This document shows positions 7,705-16,734 of a stretch of DNA of 64,000 nucleotides, one piece after another. Every line of letters starts with the position of its first letter. Positions within the stretch are counted from its first letter, which is position 1. Both the position numbers and the translations under genes were made by a program. Origin of the DNA: Roseiflexus sp. RS-1 (lineage in GTDB: Bacteria > Chloroflexota > Chloroflexia > Chloroflexales > Roseiflexaceae); contig NC_009523.1 of the NCBI RefSeq assembly GCF_000016665.1, forward strand, positions 372,001-436,000. The letters run 5' to 3'. The notes below the pieces were generated by a model, which was not told the origin of the DNA, made no database searches, and saw only the letters and a list, made by a program, of their open reading frames with translations.

Positions 7705-10700
7705 ATGCCCAACATCTACGACAATATCGAGTCGCAGTTCGTTGAAGAACTGCGCCGTCTCCTTCCAGAAGCAGTCGCGTGCTCGTTCTGCGTTGGTTAC
7801 CTGAACCTGCGCGGCTGGGATCAGGTCGCCGATGCTATCGAGCATCTGAGCGGAGCGGATGAACGTCACGCCTGTCGCGTCCTGGTGGGCATGCATCGCC
7901 CGCCTGAAGAGGAGATGAAGAGTCTGCAACGTGTCCATCGCAGCCAGGCGGGCATTGACGGTCCAACCGCAGCGCTCCTTAAGCGCCGTATCACCGAGAG
8001 CTTCAAAGAGCAGCTTGAATGCGGCGCGCCTTCCAATCAGGCGGAACGCACGTTGCAACGGTTGGCCCGGCAACTGCGGGAACGAAAAGTCGTTATCAAA
8101 GCATTCCTGCGCTATCCGCTGCACGCGAAGCTGTATCTGATCGAGCGCAACGACACCAAAACGCCGCTGATCGGCTTTGTGGGGAGCAGCAATCTCACCC
8201 TGGCGGGTCTTTCCCGACAGGGCGAACTGAACGTGGACGTCGTCGAGCAGGATGCCGCGCGCAAACTTCAGCGCTGGTTTGATGAGCGCTGGAATGATCC
8301 GTGGGCTGTTGATCTGACCGAAGAACTGGCGCAACGTATCGAGAACAGTTGGGCGCGCACAGAACTCGTTCGCCCTTACCTGATGTACCTCAAGATCGCC
8401 TATCACCTCTCGGAGGATGCGCGCCAGGGCGAACGCGAGTTCAAGATGCCATCGATGTTTCGTGATGTGCTGCTTGATTTTCAAAAAGCCGCCGTGTCGC
8501 TTGCGGCGCGCAAACTCCATCGTCACGGCGGTGTGCTGCTCGGCGATGTCGTGGGCCTGGGGAAAACACTGATGGCGACGGCTATTGCCCGTCTCATGCA
8601 GGAAGATAGCGGCGACAATACGCTGGTCATTTGCCCGCCGAAACTCGCGCCCATGTGGGAGCGCTCCCTGCAAGCGTATCAGATCGTCGGGCGGGTGCTT
8701 TCGCTCGGGCGCGTCATTGAAGAACTGCGGGACCTTCCGCGCTACCGACTGGTCATTGTTGACGAAAGCCACAACCTGCGCAACCGCGAAGGGAAACGCT
8801 ATCGCGCCATCCGTGAGTACATCGAGCGCAATGAATCCCGTGTGCTGCTGCTCACGGCGACGCCCTACAACAAGCACTACACCGACATCAGCAATCAGTT
8901 GCGCCTGTTTCTCGATGAAGACCGGGACCTGCATGTGCGACCGGAACGCTACTTCCGCTGGCTGGCACAGACGCGGGGTGAGACGGAGGCCGATTTTATC
9001 GCCCGTTTCCAGACCTCGCCGCATAGCCTGCGCGCGTTTGAGCAAAGTCTCTTCCCTGAAGACTGGCAAGACCTCATGCGCCTGTTTCTGGTCAGACGCA
9101 CGCGCCAGTTCATTATCAGGCACTACGCCCGATTCGACGAGAAGAAAGGGCGCTATTACGTCTGGCGCAACGGTCAACCTCACTATTTCCCGTTGCGCCA
9201 ACCCAAACGGGTTGACTTCACCATCGACGAATCAGACCCGAACGACCAGTACGCCCGGCTCTTTCGCGATGAGGTGGTGAAAGTTATCGAAAACTTAGCG
9301 CTGCCGCGCTACGGGCTGGCAAACTATCTCAAGCCCAATGCTGAGAAAGGCGCTTCTGACGAAGAAAAACGCATCCTCAACAATCTCAACCGCGCCGGCA
9401 GACGGCTGATCGGTTTTTGCCGCACGAACCTCTTCAAGCGCCTCGAATCGAGCGGCCAAAGCTTTTTGCTCTCTGTGCAGCGCCATATTGTGCGCAACCT
9501 CACCACGCTCTACGCGCTTGAAAACGGCCTGCCCGTCCCCATCGGCGCGCAGGATGCCGCCATGCTCGATCCAACCGTCAGCGATGCTGATGAAACGTTG
9601 ACCGACATTCCTGATGCCGGCGAGTCTGCTGAAGACGCAGGAATGATCGGCGCACGGGTGCGCGGATTGGATGCCTGCCATGCGCGCGCTGCGACACTCT
9701 ACGCGCTGTACCGCAGTGAGTACCGCGATCGGTTCGATTGGTTAGACCCCAGGTTTTTCCGGCCCGACCTGGCAACCTGGCTCCGCGCCGATGCTGCGGC
9801 GCTCGCTGGCATCCTGGAGCGGGCAGGCGATTGGAATCCCGGCGCAGATGCCAAACTGCACGCGCTCGCCAGCCTGGTGACGAACGACCACCCCAATGAA
9901 AAGATCCTCATTTTCACCCAATTTGCCGATACTGCCCTGTATCTTTACGAGCAGCTTCGCGCCAGAGGCATCGAAGACGTCGCCGTGCTGACCAATCAGG
10001 AAGGTGACCCGGTAACCCTCACCCGTCGCTTCAGTCCATCTACGAACGGTGGACTGGCTGAAGGTGAGACTGAGTTGCGGGTGCTCATCGCCACCGATGT
10101 GCTGGCTGAAGGTCAGAACCTGCAAGATGCCCACATTCTGGTCAACTACGACCTGCCCTGGGCGATTGTGCGCCTCATCCAGCGCGCCGGGCGCGTTGAT
10201 CGCATCGGCCAACAGCACGATACGATTCGCATCTACTCGTTCTGGCCCGCCGAAGGGGTTGAGAAGATCATCCGCCTGCGTGAACGGCTTGTCTCCCGCC
10301 TTCAGCAGAATCAGGAAGTCATCGGCGCCGACGAGTCCTTTTTCGGTGAGGAAGCCGCTCAGCGCCTGCGCGACCTGTATACGGAAAAAGCCGGCACGCT
10401 TGACGACGAAGGCGCCGACGAAGATATCGACCTGGCAAGCCTGGCTTTGCAGGTATGGAACAGCGCCGCTGCAGATGACCAGAAGGCGTCCCGTGCTCTG
10501 CCGCCGATTGTCTCGGCTACCCGCGCGCTGACGTCAGGTACGGCAGGACCTCCCGGCGTCGTCGCCTATCTGCGCTACCCCAACGGCGCCGACGCTCTCA
10601 TCCGCGTGGACGAACAGGGCAACCTGGTTTCCCAGTCGCTCTCAGCGATCTTCCGCGATATTGCCTGCCCGCCGGAAACGCCTGCGCTTGAGCGTACAAA

Positions 10701-11091
10701 ATACCATCACGACCTGGTGGCGCGCTGCGTCGAGATTGCGACGGAAGAGCAGGTCACAGGCGGTCACCTCGGCAGCCTGCGCAGCGTGCGGCGTAAACTG
10801 TGGGAGCGGTTGAACACCTACCGCGCTTCCCTGACCACTGTCTCGCCCGACCGGCTTCAGCAGCTCGATATGGTCCTCGATCTGATCTGGCGGTATCCGC
10901 TCAAGAGCGCTGCCCAGGAGTCCATCAACCGACAAATGCGACTGGGTATTTCCGATCCTGATCTCCTCGACATGCTTGCCCGACGCGCCGGGGAGGGCGT
11001 CCTCTGTGAAATCCAGGATCAAGAAGCGGACGAATCCGCCGAGCCGCACATCATCTGCTCGTTGGGATTGGTTGCAGCAGGAGCGAAGTGA
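7705..11091 (+). CDS. PLD-nuclease / SNF2-family helicase fusion, putative defence effector
   Basis: The product has 1128 residues. Residues 1-200 are a phospholipase D-type nuclease domain with one HKD motif: LHAKLYLI (His140, Lys142) followed by GSSNLT near residue 160. PLD nucleases with a single motif act as dimers. A SNF2-like superfamily 2 helicase follows: Walker A LGDVVGLGKT with Lys287, DESH box at 353-356, LLTATPYNK, then the C-terminal RecA lobe (ILIFTQFADTALYLYEQL, TDVLAEGQNLQDAH, QRAGRVDRIGQ around 827-837). The last 200 residues are unassigned. The stop codon overlaps the start of the methyltransferase gene by 4 bases, so both are made together. I infer a restriction-like complex in which translocation leads to cleavage by the PLD domain. 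Related helicase-PLD proteins occur in DISARM-, Dpd- and BREX-like systems, but the companion genes of those systems are absent. Confidence 0.88.
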   Translation: MPNIYDNIESQFVEELRRLLPEAVACSFCVGYLNLRGWDQVADAIEHLSGADERHACRVLVGMHRPPEEEMKSLQRVHRSQAGIDGPTAALLKRRITESFKEQLECGAPSNQAERTLQRLARQLRERKVVIKAFLRYPLHAKLYLIERNDTKTPLIGFVGSSNLTLAGLSRQGELNVDVVEQDAARKLQRWFDERWNDPWAVDLTEELAQRIENSWARTELVRPYLMYLKIAYHLSEDARQGEREFKMPSMFRDVLLDFQKAAVSLAARKLHRHGGVLLGDVVGLGKTLMATAIARLMQEDSGDNTLVICPPKLAPMWERSLQAYQIVGRVLSLGRVIEELRDLPRYRLVIVDESHNLRNREGKRYRAIREYIERNESRVLLLTATPYNKHYTDISNQLRLFLDEDRDLHVRPERYFRWLAQTRGETEADFIARFQTSPHSLRAFEQSLFPEDWQDLMRLFLVRRTRQFIIRHYARFDEKKGRYYVWRNGQPHYFPLRQPKRVDFTIDESDPNDQYARLFRDEVVKVIENLALPRYGLANYLKPNAEKGASDEEKRILNNLNRAGRRLIGFCRTNLFKRLESSGQSFLLSVQRHIVRNLTTLYALENGLPVPIGAQDAAMLDPTVSDADETLTDIPDAGESAEDAGMIGARVRGLDACHARAATLYALYRSEYRDRFDWLDPRFFRPDLATWLRADAAALAGILERAGDWNPGADAKLHALASLVTNDHPNEKILIFTQFADTALYLYEQLRARGIEDVAVLTNQEGDPVTLTRRFSPSTNGGLAEGETELRVLIATDVLAEGQNLQDAHILVNYDLPWAIVRLIQRAGRVDRIGQQHDTIRIYSFWPAEGVEKIIRLRERLVSRLQQNQEVIGADESFFGEEAAQRLRDLYTEKAGTLDDEGADEDIDLASLALQVWNSAAADDQKASRALPPIVSATRALTSGTAGPPGVVAYLRYPNGADALIRVDEQGNLVSQSLSAIFRDIACPPETPALERTKYHHDLVARCVEIATEEQVTGGHLGSLRSVRRKLWERLNTYRASLTTVSPDRLQQLDMVLDLIWRYPLKSAAQESINRQMRLGISDPDLLDMLARRAGEGVLCEIQDQEADESAEPHIICSLGLVAAGAK

Positions 11092-14000
11092 TGAGCAATC
11101 TGGAACGCATCCGTCAAGCCCTGGAATCGTGCGGGCAAAATCAGGGGAACATCCCCGACCAGATAATGTCGCTCTTTTGTAAGGAACTCGGCTGGGGCCG
11201 CCCACGTGGTCTGATGCCACGCACCCTGCAACCGGGCGCTCCTGTCTCGCGCCAGGTGACGGCTGTGCCGGTGGCGCAGATGAGCGATCTGCCGGTGTAC
11301 CTGGTTGACTGGCCCGATGACAGACTTCCCGGAACCACTGCGCGGCGCGCCGTGCAGCGGGCGCTTGATCCAACGCATGCCGAACATGTGTTGGTGTATG
11401 TTGCCCGGAACCGGCGCCAGCTTGCCTTCACCCGGGCGCGCCAGCGTTCTGACGGAAAGATTGAACTGCGCACCCTGCCGTATGACGTCGGCTCACCGGC
11501 CCGCACCACCGTCGAGCGGCTGGCGGAACTGGCGTTCAGCCTCGATGAACTCAGTGCAGGCGAGCCGCCGATAACCCGCGTGACCGATAAGCTCAATGCG
11601 GCGTTCAGCGTGGAGGCGGTGACGAAGCAGTTCTACCAGGAGATTGCCAGCTGGTACTTCTGGGCGCTGGAGCATGTGCGCTTTCCGAAGGATGCGCCAA
11701 AGACCGACGGCAAAGATCACGTGAGTCTCATCCGCCTGATTACCCGTCTTATCTTTTGCTGGTTTCTGAAAGAAAAGGGTCTCATTCCGGCAACCCTCTT
11801 CGATCCGAAATCGTTAACTGCAATGCTCAACGGTTTCGCGCCGCATGCGATGCACGACACCTCCTCCGTCTTCTACAAAGCTATTCTGCAGAACCTCTTC
11901 TTTGCCACGCTGAACACGGAGATGGGCAGGCGCGACTGGGCAAAGGACGAACAGAACTTCATGGCGCACAATCTCTATCGACACAGGGAACTGTTCCGTG
12001 ATCCGGAGACAGCCCTGGAACTGTTCAAGGACATCCCCTTTCTCAACGGCGGTTTGTTCGAGTGCCTCGACCGTATCGAAGGCACAAAGGATCAACCGCG
12101 CTACATTCGGATTGATGGTTTCTCCCGTCGCCCAGACAGCCAGCCGGTTGTGCCGGACGCTCTCTTCTTCGGCGAGGAACGGGAAGTCGATCTGAGCAAA
12201 ACCTACGGCGAAGCGCGCTACCGCCGCACCCGCGTGCGTGGTCTGATGCACACCCTTGCTTCCTACAACTTCACGCTTACGGAGAATACGCCTTTCGATC
12301 ATGATGTTGCGCTTGATCCAGAACTGTTGGGCCAGGTCTTCGAGAACCTGCTGGCTGCCTACAACCCGGAAACCCGCACCACCGCACGCAAAGCTACCGG
12401 CTCCTACTACACCCCACGCGAAATTGTGGACTACATGGTGGAAGAAGCGCTCATCGCATGCCTGACACTCAAACTGGAAACCGCGATCCCTGACATCCAG
12501 AACGTCGAAGCGCGTCTCCGCCATCTTTTCGCGTACAACGATGAACCGCACCAGTTCACGGATGCCGAAGTTGAAGCGCTCATCCACGCCATTGACCACC
12601 TGAAGATTCTCGACCCCGCCTGCGGATCGGGGGCATTTCCGATGGGTATCTTGCATAAGCTGGTGTTTATCCTCGGCAGGCTCGATCCCGGCAACGCCCG
12701 CTGGAAAGAGCGGCAAATCGCCAAAGCCCAGGAGATTCCCGACCCTGCCGTGCGCGACAAAGTGATTCACGATATTGAGCAGGTCTTCACCGCCAACGAA
12801 CTCGACTACGGACGCAAGCTCTACCTGATCGAGAACTGCATCTACGGCGTAGACATTCAGCCCATCGCGGTGCAGATCGCCAAACTGCGCTTCTTTATCT
12901 CGCTGGTGGTGGATCAGCGCGTCAATCCGAACGCGGAAAACCTCGGCATCCTGGCGCTGCCCAATCTGGAAACGCGCTTCGTGGCGGCCAACACATTGAT
13001 CGGCATCGATCGACCGCAGCAACTCGCATTCCGCAATTCGAGGATCGACGAACTGGAGCGCGAACTGGCGCGGGTGCGCGAAGCTCATTTCACCGCCAAA
13101 ACTCCTGCCACCAAACGCAAATACCGCGAACGCGACGCCGCATTGCGCGCTGAGATTGCCGAAATACTGAAGACCGACGGCTGGGACGACAAAACCGCCC
13201 GCATGCTCGCCGGGTGGGACCCCTACGACCAGAATGCCTCAGCGTCCTTTTTCGATCCGGAGTGGATGTTTGGCATCCGCGACGGCTTTGACATCGTTAT
13301 CGGCAACCCGCCGTATGTGCGGCAGGAGGAGATCAAGGAGTTGAAGCCATTGCTGCAAGCCCAGGGGTATCAGTGCTATACCGGTACGGCAGACCTCTAC
13401 GTGTATTTCTACGAGCGCGCCCTCAATCTTCTTCGCCACGGCGGCATTCTGTCCTTTATTTCCAGCAACAAGTTCTTCCGCTCCGCCTATGGTCAGAAGC
13501 TGCGCGAACTTCTCGCCCGCCAGACCCTGCACTGCATTATTGATTTCGGCGACGCGCCGGTCTTCACAGCCATCGCCTACCCGACCATTCTTGTCCTGAG
13601 CAAAGCACCAGCGGCTGACTCCCAACTCCGCGCCCTGAACTGGCAGCCCGGGCCGCCGGTGGAGGAATTTCCCCATGTCTTTCGCGCCCACAGCTTCCTG
13701 CTCGCACAACGTGAACTTCGTCCTGACGGCTGGCGACTGGAATCGCCCGTCAACCTCCGGCTGCTGGACAAACTCCGCGCCGCCGGCACACCGCTGGGCG
13801 AATACGTCAACGGGCGGCTCTATCGTGGGATATTGACCGGTCTGAACGAAGCCTTTGTGGTAGACCGCGCCACCCGCGACCGTCTCATCGCCGAACATCC
13901 TTCATCCGCCGACGTGCTCAAGCCTTTCCTTCGCGGCCGTGACATCAAACGCTGGCGGGTGGAACCGCAGGATTTGTGGCTCATCTTCACCAGGCGTGGG

Positions 14001-14555
14001 ATCAACATCAAAGAGTATCCGGCTGTTTACGAGCATCTTCTGCCTTTCAAAAAGCGTCTGATGCCCGGTGTGCCCGGCGGCAGGAAGCCCGGCAGCTACG
14101 AGTGGTATGAAATCCAAGACAACATTGCCTACTGGCAGGAATTCGAGCGGCCGAAGATTGTGTATCCCAATATATGTAAGCAAAATGAATTTGCTTGGGA
14201 AGACAGCAGTTTTTATACAAACCAAAAAGCCTTTATTATTACCGAAGTAAGTAAATATCTACTGGGGATTCTAAATTCATCTGTCATTATGTGGCTTTTT
14301 ACTCAACTACTGGCAAAGTTACAAAATGATTTTTATGAGCCAAGCGCCATATTCATGAAAAAATTTCCAATACCTAACCCACGAACCGAAGAGTGCAAGG
14401 TTTTAGAGACATTGGTGGACAGGATTCTGGCGGCAAAACAAGCCAATCCACAGGCGGACGTGACAGACCTGGAACGCGAGATTGACGAGCGCATCTATCG
14501 TCTCTACGGACTGACGCCGGAGGAGATAAGGATTGTGGAGGAGTCGTTGAAATAA
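11088..14555 (+). CDS. Eco57I-type N6-adenine DNA methyltransferase with specificity region
   Basis: The product has 1155 residues. The SAM-binding motif I, LDPACGSGAF, spans Asp509-Phe517, and the catalytic NPPY is at 740-743, so this is a gamma-class adenine methyltransferase like those of type IIG/ISP enzymes and PglX. Residues 1-200 form an N-terminal domain in which I recognise no PD-(D/E)xK nuclease motif; any cleavage would come from the upstream PLD partner. Residues 850-1120 should hold target recognition. Within this part, 14160-14400 is strikingly AT-rich (about one third GC in 14161-14220) compared with the surrounding coding sequence, which suggests an exchanged recognition segment. 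The gene is translationally coupled to the helicase gene (ATGA overlap). Confidence 0.9.
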   Translation: MMSNLERIRQALESCGQNQGNIPDQIMSLFCKELGWGRPRGLMPRTLQPGAPVSRQVTAVPVAQMSDLPVYLVDWPDDRLPGTTARRAVQRALDPTHAEHVLVYVARNRRQLAFTRARQRSDGKIELRTLPYDVGSPARTTVERLAELAFSLDELSAGEPPITRVTDKLNAAFSVEAVTKQFYQEIASWYFWALEHVRFPKDAPKTDGKDHVSLIRLITRLIFCWFLKEKGLIPATLFDPKSLTAMLNGFAPHAMHDTSSVFYKAILQNLFFATLNTEMGRRDWAKDEQNFMAHNLYRHRELFRDPETALELFKDIPFLNGGLFECLDRIEGTKDQPRYIRIDGFSRRPDSQPVVPDALFFGEEREVDLSKTYGEARYRRTRVRGLMHTLASYNFTLTENTPFDHDVALDPELLGQVFENLLAAYNPETRTTARKATGSYYTPREIVDYMVEEALIACLTLKLETAIPDIQNVEARLRHLFAYNDEPHQFTDAEVEALIHAIDHLKILDPACGSGAFPMGILHKLVFILGRLDPGNARWKERQIAKAQEIPDPAVRDKVIHDIEQVFTANELDYGRKLYLIENCIYGVDIQPIAVQIAKLRFFISLVVDQRVNPNAENLGILALPNLETRFVAANTLIGIDRPQQLAFRNSRIDELERELARVREAHFTAKTPATKRKYRERDAALRAEIAEILKTDGWDDKTARMLAGWDPYDQNASASFFDPEWMFGIRDGFDIVIGNPPYVRQEEIKELKPLLQAQGYQCYTGTADLYVYFYERALNLLRHGGILSFISSNKFFRSAYGQKLRELLARQTLHCIIDFGDAPVFTAIAYPTILVLSKAPAADSQLRALNWQPGPPVEEFPHVFRAHSFLLAQRELRPDGWRLESPVNLRLLDKLRAAGTPLGEYVNGRLYRGILTGLNEAFVVDRATRDRLIAEHPSSADVLKPFLRGRDIKRWRVEPQDLWLIFTRRGINIKEYPAVYEHLLPFKKRLMPGVPGGRKPGSYEWYEIQDNIAYWQEFERPKIVYPNICKQNEFAWEDSSFYTNQKAFIITEVSKYLLGILNSSVIMWLFTQLLAKLQNDFYEPSAIFMKKFPIPNPRTEECKVLETLVDRILAAKQANPQADVTDLEREIDERIYRLYGLTPEEIRIVEESLK

Positions 14556-14774
14556 CAATGTCGTGTTCAACGTGCCAGATCCCACGACAGGCGAACGCGC
14601 TGCGGCGACGTTATCTCAAACACGTCACGCGCACACTCCCGGTTGGCGAACTGTCGATTCCACGATTCGGTCGAGGGTCGTCGCTCACGTAGCCACTTTC
14701 GAGATGCATCCGGTACATAAGGCAAAAGCGGCGCCGGTGCGGGCGCAGCCGGAGAAGGCGAGGAGCGTGTAGCC

Positions 14775-15356
14775 ATGCGGTATGACCCCCAGAAGCATCA
14801 CCGTCGTTCCATCCGCCTGAAAGGGTACGACTACACCCAGGCGGGGGCGTATTTCATCACCATCGTGACGAAGGATCGGGCATGTTTGTTTGGACGCATT
14901 GTGGATGGCGAGATGCGGTTGAGTCACGTGGGGCATATTGTTCGAGCGTGCTGGTTGGCGATCCCTGACCATTTCCCTCATGCCATGGTGGATGAATTTG
15001 TGGTGATGCCGAATCATGTGCATGGCATCATTGTGTTGAATGAAACAGAACATGTCGGGGCACGGCATGCCGTGCCCCGACCAGAACCAGAACAATTCGG
15101 GAAACCCGTTCCCGGTTCTATCCCCACGATTGTCCGTTCATTCAAATCCGCCGCCACGAAATGCATCAATGAATACCGCAGCACACCCGGCGCGCCTGTC
15201 TGGCAATGCAATTATTACGAACACATCATCCGCACTGAGGAATCCCTCAATTGCATCCGCGAATACATCCTGACCAACCCGTTGCGGTGGCATCTGGATC
15301 GTCAGAATATGCGCGCCACCGGAACCGATCCGATGGATGTAGAATGGTTCGATTGA
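14775..15356 (+). CDS. REP-associated tyrosine transposase (RAYT, IS200-like Y1 HUH)
   Basis: The product has 193 residues. The HUH motif is HVH at 81-83 in VVMPNHVHGIIVL. The catalytic tyrosine is in WQCNYYEHIIRTEE (Tyr147 or Tyr148). The opening RRSIRLKGYDYTQAGAYFIT is typical of the transposase_17/TnpA_REP family, as are the closing residues NPLRWHLD. RAYTs nick and join single-stranded DNA at palindromic REP sequences and are usually immobile, domesticated single copies. No REP pair flanks this gene clearly, but a 28-base perfect palindrome lies inside the gene (15054-15081). It sits directly behind the methyltransferase operon. Confidence 0.9.
   Translation: MRYDPQKHHRRSIRLKGYDYTQAGAYFITIVTKDRACLFGRIVDGEMRLSHVGHIVRACWLAIPDHFPHAMVDEFVVMPNHVHGIIVLNETEHVGARHAVPRPEPEQFGKPVPGSIPTIVRSFKSAATKCINEYRSTPGAPVWQCNYYEHIIRTEESLNCIREYILTNPLRWHLDRQNMRATGTDPMDVEWFD
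15054..15081. repeat. Perfect 28-base palindrome inside the RAYT gene
   Basis: The two 14-base arms are GTCGGGGCACGGCA and its exact reverse complement. It encodes the residues VGARHAVPRP in frame, between the HUH motif and the tyrosine. A palindrome of this length would form a stable cruciform or mRNA hairpin and is shaped like a REP target of the enzyme itself. Confidence 0.85.
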
Positions 15357-15499
15357 CAAAACCTCCCCAATCCGACCGTTGGACGATGGACGAGGCGGTG
15401 TTTAGCGTGTTGAGGTTGACGGCAGGTGAACGCGCGAGGGTGTATGAAGCAGTAGCAGTGTTGGTGCAGGCGCGGCTGGAAAAAGCGCCGGGCGTATGA
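15344..15499 (+). pseudogene. Detached C-terminal fragment resembling a DNA methyltransferase
   Basis: The frame reads MVRLTKPPQSDRWTMDEAVF followed by SVLRLTAGERARVYEAVAVL and VQARLEKA. Eco57I-type methyltransferases often end with a segment of the pattern 'DeaVfdaLgLt..Er..VYeav..LV..RL.kA', so this looks like the last 40-50 residues of another such enzyme. No upstream part is present; the RAYT gene takes its place. The similarity is from memory of the family ending and needs an alignment. Confidence 0.45.
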
Positions 15500-15527
15500 C
15501 AAAATAGAAGAATAAAGGAGACGTGCT

Positions 15528-16199
15528 ATGGATACATACCATCTCAAAGAACTACGAAATCGGCACGAGGTTATTCGCTACTTCGATGGCTATATGTCGG
15601 AGCGGTTCGACGAGCTTACGGAGAAGAAGCTCAGGCGCCCCCTGATAAAAACTCAACTTTTAGAGCTTCGGGACGGGCCGGAGGAAATACCATCCCCGAA
15701 AAACCTTCTCCTGACGGAACTCCTGCGGCGACACAACGTGTGGACAAAGCAGCTCGATGAAACGATGTTTCTCCTCCACGATGAAGCCGAGGGTGAGATA
15801 GGGTTTCTCGAGGTCTTACGGCCGCGAATCCTGGCAGTGTACAGTCCATTGCCGAGTGATCGTTTCAACCGATGGGTTCGGCGTCTCGTCTTTAGCCATC
15901 CCGATCTGGACTATGTATGGCTGAGTGGGTTGACCTTTAATGTGCTGTGGGAACTCGTTACTCGATTGAGCCGTCCACATCGCTTCACGCGGATTGTGTT
16001 CACCCATGATAGCATTTTTGAGATAGACCAACCGGAGATGGAGTTGGACGAGAAAGATCAGGAATTTGAAGAGCTTGCAGAGGATCAAAATGAAGAGAGT
16101 GAAATTATTGAGCGCCGAGCAACGAGTTTTCGTCTTGTGGATCGTGTGGGCGTTCTTCAGGAGAAGCTGAAGGAACTGCAAGAGATTTACTCTCCAATA
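15528..16199 (+). pseudogene. Unrecognised gene, 5' part, cut by an IS5-family insertion
   Basis: This is an open frame of 224 codons starting at an ATG with a good AAAGGAG site (15515-15521). It is interrupted by the IS at 16200. I recognise no family. The predicted protein is charged, and residues 175-205 are very acidic (EMELDEKDQEFEELAEDQNE), likely a linker or coiled coil. Removing the IS together with one copy of the duplicated TA joins this frame without a shift to the ORF beginning at 17326, so the pieces belong to one gene. Its position behind the methyltransferase fragment suggests another component of a damaged defence cassette. The reading frame visible past 16199 is IS sequence. 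Confidence 0.75.
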
Positions 16200-16206
16200 G
16201 ACTTCA

Positions 16207-16734
16207 TCAAGATTCGTTTTGATTTTTGGACTGCTTTTTGCGTTTCAGCCAAATTCGGAAGTTATGCAGCCCGCAACATGTTTCCATGACCATATCCCGA
16301 AATTCGGAACAACTGAAGCGGATAATGTCGTGAATGATTCGATACCGCTTGATATCGCCGATAACATGTTCAATACGAACGCGAACGGATGAGATACGCC
16401 GGTTTTCCTCCTTTTCCTGCGGCGTGAGGGTTCCATTGCGCGGCTTCTTCTTTGGCTGCATAATCTGGACGCCAGGCAGGGTAAATCCTTGAAATCCGGC
16501 GTCTTGATAGAGAATGCTCGCGTTTGGAAGGGTGTATCCCGCTTCATCCGCAATACATTTATCGTGGACCCTTCCTTCGTAGGTGTCACTCAAAAAGTGA
16601 ATAGAGCCAAACTCATCAATGATGAGAACGTTCTTAAGCGTATGTCGTTTCTTCTTACCGCTGTAATACAACTCCCGGTCGACTTTGTCGCTTGGACGGC
16701 GAATGGGACGTTCTACGCCGTCATGGATAAAAAG
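16207..16734 (-). CDS. IS5-family transposase, second frame (DDE domain)
   Basis: Read in the -1 frame from the C6T5 run, this gives FIHDGVERPIRRPSDKVDRE, then LYYSGKKKRHTLKN, LIIDEFGSIHFLSDTYEGRVHD and VRVRIEHVIGDIKRYRIIHD. These are the DDE_Tnp_4 catalytic blocks (the D..ER…, D…G..HD and E…K signatures). The frame has no good start codon before an ATG at 16671, which would remove the first catalytic Asp. Expression as a frameshift fusion with the first frame is therefore likely, as known in IS427-type elements. Confidence 0.82.
   Translation of the reverse strand, partial: LFIHDGVERPIRRPSDKVDRELYYSGKKKRHTLKNVLIIDEFGSIHFLSDTYEGRVHDKCIADEAGYTLPNASILYQDAGFQGFTLPGVQIMQPKKKPRNGTLTPQEKEENRRISSVRVRIEHVIGDIKRYRIIHDIIRFSCSEFRDMVMETCCGLHNFRIWLKRKKQSKNQNES

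Noticed and set aside
7633-9201. Long minus-strand open frame opposite the helicase gene
   Set aside because: It mirrors the helicase coding frame and shows no family features.
11814-13088. Long minus-strand open frame opposite the methyltransferase gene
   Set aside because: The plus-strand frame carries the catalytic motifs; this one is its shadow.
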